A stretch of DNA of 9,161 nucleotides from Flammeovirgaceae bacterium UBA7330 (GTDB taxonomy: Bacteria > Bacteroidota > Bacteroidia > Cytophagales > Cyclobacteriaceae). Below, piece by piece: positions 6,874 to 9,161 of the stretch. The first letter of the stretch is position 1. Every line of letters begins with the position of its first letter. A program made the translations under genes and the position numbers. The notes under the pieces are model-generated. The model saw only the letters and a program-made list of their open reading frames with translations. It was not told the origin of the DNA and did not search any database. Location: NCBI GenBank assembly GCA_002471275.1, contig DKPQ01000003.1, positions 156,450 to 165,610 of the forward strand, read 5' to 3'.

Positions 6874-6958
6874 CTCCATTCAGAACGGACGCTAAAAATA
6901 TTGATCTGGGACCGCTTTTATCTATATCCATTTGAGTAACTCCGGTATAAATCCCCCC

Positions 6959-8101
6959 TCACTCTCCTCCATCACTAATTACCAGTCGTTGGCGGAAAAC
7001 CTTCACAATCTTCTCATCATGGTTTTTGCTCAGTATATCAGCTTCTGTGAACCGGGTCATTAGAATATGCTGCTCCCGGGTCCTGTTGAAATCATAGGTA
7101 ATAATAATGTCTCCATTTTCCATTTGCTGACCATCGGGATAGGAAACTCCCAGACGACCATCGATCAGCAATCCTTTGGACCAGGTCTTACCATCATCCT
7201 GGGAAAGAAATGCCATCAGGTGTGAGCGCTTTGTTTGAATATCTACCGGACCATGTTTTACCAACAACAGGTTCCCCGACTGCAGCCTACGAATGAAAAA
7301 CCTGGCGCTGGGATGTTTTATGGCCGATGGTTTGAGAGGCTCCCACGTTGCCCCCTTATCCGAAGAATAGCTTTCACCAATGCCATATTTTGTCCGAACC
7401 AGCATCCAAAGCCTGCCATCCTTCTTCTCAACAATCATGTGCTCATCATATGAACGGTCACCTTCAGGAACATGAACAGCCCCCTTAAGCTTCCAGGTCT
7501 TGCCTTTATTTTTAGATACGATCAACCGGGCACTGTTGTCTGTTTTTCTCCAGGTGGATGCAGGCAATACCCACTCACCGGTGGAAAGCACAGTGGGTTT
7601 ACACATCATCACTCCATCCGTCAACCTTTCAGGTTGGGACCATTTCGCCCCTTCATTGCCAGTATCAGTAGTCGTTAGGCTCCAGACTCCGGCGACGGTC
7701 CCCTCATGCCCGATCGTCTGTGCCCAGAAAAGCCAGAGTTTTCCTGTAGGGTCCACCCACAACTCAGGATCATAGGCTCGAACCGGGCCTTCCTTATCCG
7801 GATCCACAACAAGTACCTCCTTCCAGGTCTCCCCCTGATCACCACTGGTTGCCAGCACTACATAGTTGTTCTCGTCTTCTGCAGCGGAGATACCGGTATA
7901 CCAGGTCGCCCACAATCGGCAGTTTTTACCTATTGCCAGGCTTGGGATTCCGGTGAATTTCCGTTTTAGTATGGAGTGAGTCGTTGGTATTTCCTCTGCT
8001 GTATATACTGTAGCTGGTTGTAAGATGCTGTTGTCCTGGGCAAAAACTGACAACACGGATACCACCAGAAAAATACTCAGAAGTGAAAGGGTTTTTCTCA
8101 T
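6959..8101 (-). CDS. Exported BNR/Asp-box (sialidase-like) protein
   Basis: This 380-residue protein matches the BNR_2 sialidase-like superfamily, six-bladed beta-propellers that act on or bind glycans outside the cytoplasm. The ATG at 8101 was chosen over an in-frame one at 8137 because it places a classical signal peptide (MRKTLSLLSIFLVVSVLSVFA, then Gln22) at the very start. Four Asp-boxes of the S-x-D-x-G-x-T-W type are visible: SGDQGETW (86-93), SKNKGKTW (196-203, Asp to Asn), SSDKGATW (246-253) and SQDDGKTW (300-307). Further family blocks are AYDPELWVDPTGKLWLFWAQ (109-128) and SYDEHMIVEKKDGRLWMLVR (217-236). The RIP motif of true sialidases appears as FTGIP (49-53), lacking the Arg that binds the sialic-acid carboxylate, so sialidase activity should not be assumed. 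The gene converges on the glycosidase-like gene. Confidence 0.85.
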   Translation of the reverse strand: MRKTLSLLSIFLVVSVLSVFAQDNSILQPATVYTAEEIPTTHSILKRKFTGIPSLAIGKNCRLWATWYTGISAAEDENNYVVLATSGDQGETWKEVLVVDPDKEGPVRAYDPELWVDPTGKLWLFWAQTIGHEGTVAGVWSLTTTDTGNEGAKWSQPERLTDGVMMCKPTVLSTGEWVLPASTWRKTDNSARLIVSKNKGKTWKLKGAVHVPEGDRSYDEHMIVEKKDGRLWMLVRTKYGIGESYSSDKGATWEPLKPSAIKHPSARFFIRRLQSGNLLLVKHGPVDIQTKRSHLMAFLSQDDGKTWSKGLLIDGRLGVSYPDGQQMENGDIIITYDFNRTREQHILMTRFTEADILSKNHDEKIVKVFRQRLVISDGGE

Positions 8102-8141
8102 TATTGTAAGGGGGTTTGGGTAAAAAGTCTTCAACAAGAAT

Positions 8142-8168
8142 AGGGCTTTTTAGCAAAATAATAGCCCT
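8142..8168 (-). promoter_or_regulatory. Inverted repeat around a possible promoter of the BNR gene
   Basis: Arms AGGGCT (8142-8147) and AGCCCT (8163-8168) flank 15 bases. Read on the minus strand, the spacer contains TTATTTTG, one mismatch from TAnnTTTG, about 50 bases before the BNR start codon. An operator overlapping the promoter is possible; the arms are short, so chance is not excluded. Confidence 0.25.
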
Positions 8169-8220
8169 TCTCCTTTAAGCTTTTCCTCTTGCCCTGTTAT
8201 TAACTAAAGTACTCCTCTAC

Positions 8221-8252
8221 AAAAGAAAAAGGGACCTGCTTCAACAAGTCCC
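8221..8252 (-). terminator. Rho-independent terminator of the DoxX-like gene
   Basis: Read on the minus strand, GGGAC (8252-8248) pairs with GTCCC (8235-8231). One further interrupted two-base helix can form inside, and the stem is followed by TTTTTCTTTT (8230-8221). It begins 29 bases after the DoxX-like stop codon, the expected place and orientation for an intrinsic terminator, and would separate that gene from the BNR gene downstream on the same strand. Confidence 0.7.
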
Positions 8253-8281
8253 CCTTCTTCTCATGATAAGTTTGGAATACA

Positions 8282-8680
8282 TTATGCGGTTCTTACCCTT
8301 CCTGCTGTAGCTTCCGTGATTTTCGCCAGGCTGAAAGCCCCAATAGCCATCACTACATCCCTGACGGCAATATCGAACGAACCAAGGATGAGCAGGTTAA
8401 TGGCAATAAGGATCAACCAGGCCGCTACGATGTAAGCACCGAGAATTGTTTTTCTGAGAACGATCACCCCGGCCGCAATCTCAATCACACCAACAACCAT
8501 CATCAAGGTGGGTGGGGTTATTGGCAGGATCCCAGCGATCGGTTCAGGCACGTATGCTGCCCAGTTGGTTAACAGATTAGTGAATTTGTCTAAACCTGCA
8601 ACAATCGGTACGAGACCATAGGTAAACTTAAGGATGACCTGAATTTTGTTTACTTCGTTGAGGGTTGTTGAATTTGTCAT
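8282..8680 (-). CDS. Small DoxX-like four-helix membrane protein
   Basis: This 132-residue integral membrane protein has four predicted spans: about 14-36 (VILKFTYGLVPIVAGLDKF), 57-75 (PTLMMVVGVIEIAAGVIVL), 80-100 (LGAYIVAAWLILIAINLLI) and 104-121 (IAVRDVVMAIGAFSLAKI). The pattern, length and the ILKFTYGLVPIVAGLDKF opening fit the DoxX/DoxX-like superfamily, small inner-membrane proteins of mostly unknown role, with some members tied to oxidative or thiol stress. The ATG at 8680 was chosen because it gives a normal family length. The frame remains open to 8791, but that extension adds 37 residues without membrane character and would overlap the divergent sigma-factor start. A terminator follows its stop. 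It is transcribed divergently from the ECF sigma gene across a 101-base gap containing a perfect palindrome, suggesting shared control. Confidence 0.8.
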   Translation of the reverse strand: MTNSTTLNEVNKIQVILKFTYGLVPIVAGLDKFTNLLTNWAAYVPEPIAGILPITPPTLMMVVGVIEIAAGVIVLRKTILGAYIVAAWLILIAINLLILGSFDIAVRDVVMAIGAFSLAKITEATAGRVRTA

Positions 8681-8726
8681 GATTTTAAATGTTTGGTTGC
8701 CCATTAGATGGGGCACATAAGCTTTC

Positions 8727-8743
8727 GTTACAAAATTTGTAAC
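8727..8743. promoter_or_regulatory. Perfect 17-bp palindrome, candidate operator in the divergent promoter
   Basis: GTTACAAAATTTGTAAC consists of 8-base arms (GTTACAAA and TTTGTAAC) around one central A. It sits in the 101-base gap between the DoxX-like gene (start 8680, minus) and the sigma-factor gene (start 8782, plus). Both strands carry a TAnnTTTG-like -7 inside it with one mismatch: AAAATTTG on plus (8732-8739) and AAATTTTG on minus. A dimeric regulator bound here could block or set both transcripts. The regulator is not identified in the window. Confidence 0.55.
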
Positions 8744-8781
8744 TTTCAATACCGTCCGGCATCTAACAGGTAAAAAAGCAA

Positions 8782-9161
8782 GTGAAAGCAATCAACATCA
8801 CACAAACAGCCACCCGTCAGCTCGCTGACAATGAAGTGATCCGGCGTGTATTAAGTGGGGAAAAGGAATGGTTTGAAATATTGATCAGGAGATATAACCA
8901 GACCCTTTACCGCGTGATCCGCGGATATAATGTATCGGAAGATGATATCGAAGACATCATGCAGGAAGCATACCTCAGGGCCTACGAACGGCTGGACCAG
9001 TTTAGAGGTAATTCAGCCTTTTCTACCTGGCTGATCAGGATAGGTATCAATGAAACCCTCCAACTCAAAAGAAAGGCCAAAGAAGTGATCCTGAACGAGG
9101 ATAACCATGAATTGACATCCAAACTGAAACAACTAACGGAAACACAGCCCATGAAATCTAC
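8782..9161 (+). CDS. ECF-type RNA polymerase sigma factor (partial, C-terminus beyond window)
   Basis: The first 126 codons are present and the frame is open to the window edge. The GTG at 8782 is the only plausible start: an in-frame TAA lies at 8764-8766, and the next ATG (about 8958) would remove most of region 2. ACAGG at 8766-8770 may serve as a weak ribosome site. Residues 15-45 (ADNEVIRRVLSGEKEWFEIL) form the region 2.1 helices. EDDIEDIMQEAYLRAYERL (53-71) is the core-polymerase-binding region 2.2. FRGNSAFSTWLIRIGINETL (74-93) covers the -10-recognising region 2.3/2.4. This is the standard layout of small sigma-70-family extracytoplasmic-function factors, and region 4 should lie just past the window. 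No anti-sigma factor is visible; it could follow downstream. Confidence 0.92.
   Translation, partial: MKAINITQTATRQLADNEVIRRVLSGEKEWFEILIRRYNQTLYRVIRGYNVSEDDIEDIMQEAYLRAYERLDQFRGNSAFSTWLIRIGINETLQLKRKAKEVILNEDNHELTSKLKQLTETQPMKS

Noticed and set aside
6818..6958. Search for a bidirectional terminator between the convergent glycosidase-like and BNR genes
   Set aside because: No stem of more than about five base pairs with a T-run was found on either strand; only the diverged motif copy is notable here.
8129..8248. Direct repeat CTTCAACAAG at 8129-8138 and 8239-8248
   Set aside because: Ten bases only, with no shared flanks; the second copy lies in the terminator stem-loop. No further structure supports a function.
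8698..8715. Imperfect inverted repeat TGCCCAT / ATGGGGCA in the DoxX 5' leader
   Set aside because: Short arms with a bulge and no conserved riboswitch-like features; not enough to call a regulatory RNA.
8681..8791. Upstream extension of the DoxX-like reading frame to 8791
   Set aside because: The extra 37 residues have no membrane or family character and would cover the palindrome and the sigma-factor start; the ATG at 8680 gives the normal family length.

Overview
The window looks like chromosome from a Bacteroidota bacterium, probably a Cytophagales/Cytophagia-type lineage. Three things point there: promoter-like TAnnTTTG elements in place of E. coli-type -10 boxes, few clear Shine-Dalgarno sites, and signal peptides that end just before Gln (FGQ, LAQ, FAQ). 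The protein families also fit: a TPR-domain histidine kinase, BNR-repeat proteins and a DoxX-like protein beside an ECF sigma factor. No mobile element, CRISPR array, tRNA or rRNA gene was seen.

Layout, left to right. (1) The C-terminal end of a HI0933/BaiN-type flavoprotein (2-202), followed by two back-to-back inverted repeats. (2) A two-component pair: a secreted-TPR, single-membrane-span HisKA_3 histidine kinase (331-2301) and a NarL/FixJ response regulator (2394-3011). (3) Two exported proteins of unknown function on the same strand (3125-3970 and 4072-5124), then a strong hairpin terminator (5187-5228). (4) An exported glycosidase-like protein with its own promoter (5309-6817). (5) Convergent to it, an exported BNR/Asp-box sialidase-like protein (6959-8101, minus). 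(6) A small DoxX-like membrane protein (8282-8680, minus) with its own terminator. (7) Divergent from that, the start of an ECF sigma factor that runs off the window (8782-9161). Every intergenic stretch is shorter than 300 bases.

The most notable signal is non-coding. The two unknown exported proteins share a composite upstream region: an identical 13-mer (GGGTTTCACGGTA), then CCTC, then GGGATA, then exactly 21 bases to a -7-like nAnnTTTG element. A diverged third copy lies at 6839-6873, downstream of the glycosidase gene. The simplest inference is that the two unknown genes are co-regulated, perhaps by the adjacent kinase/regulator pair, which would make 331-5124 a signalling module with its own exported outputs. 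Separately, a perfect 17-bp palindrome (8727-8743) sits between the divergent DoxX and sigma genes and overlaps possible -7 elements in both directions.

No complete polysaccharide-utilisation locus is visible, since there is no SusC/SusD pair. The two neighbouring carbohydrate-active-like proteins are nevertheless consistent with use of external glycans.
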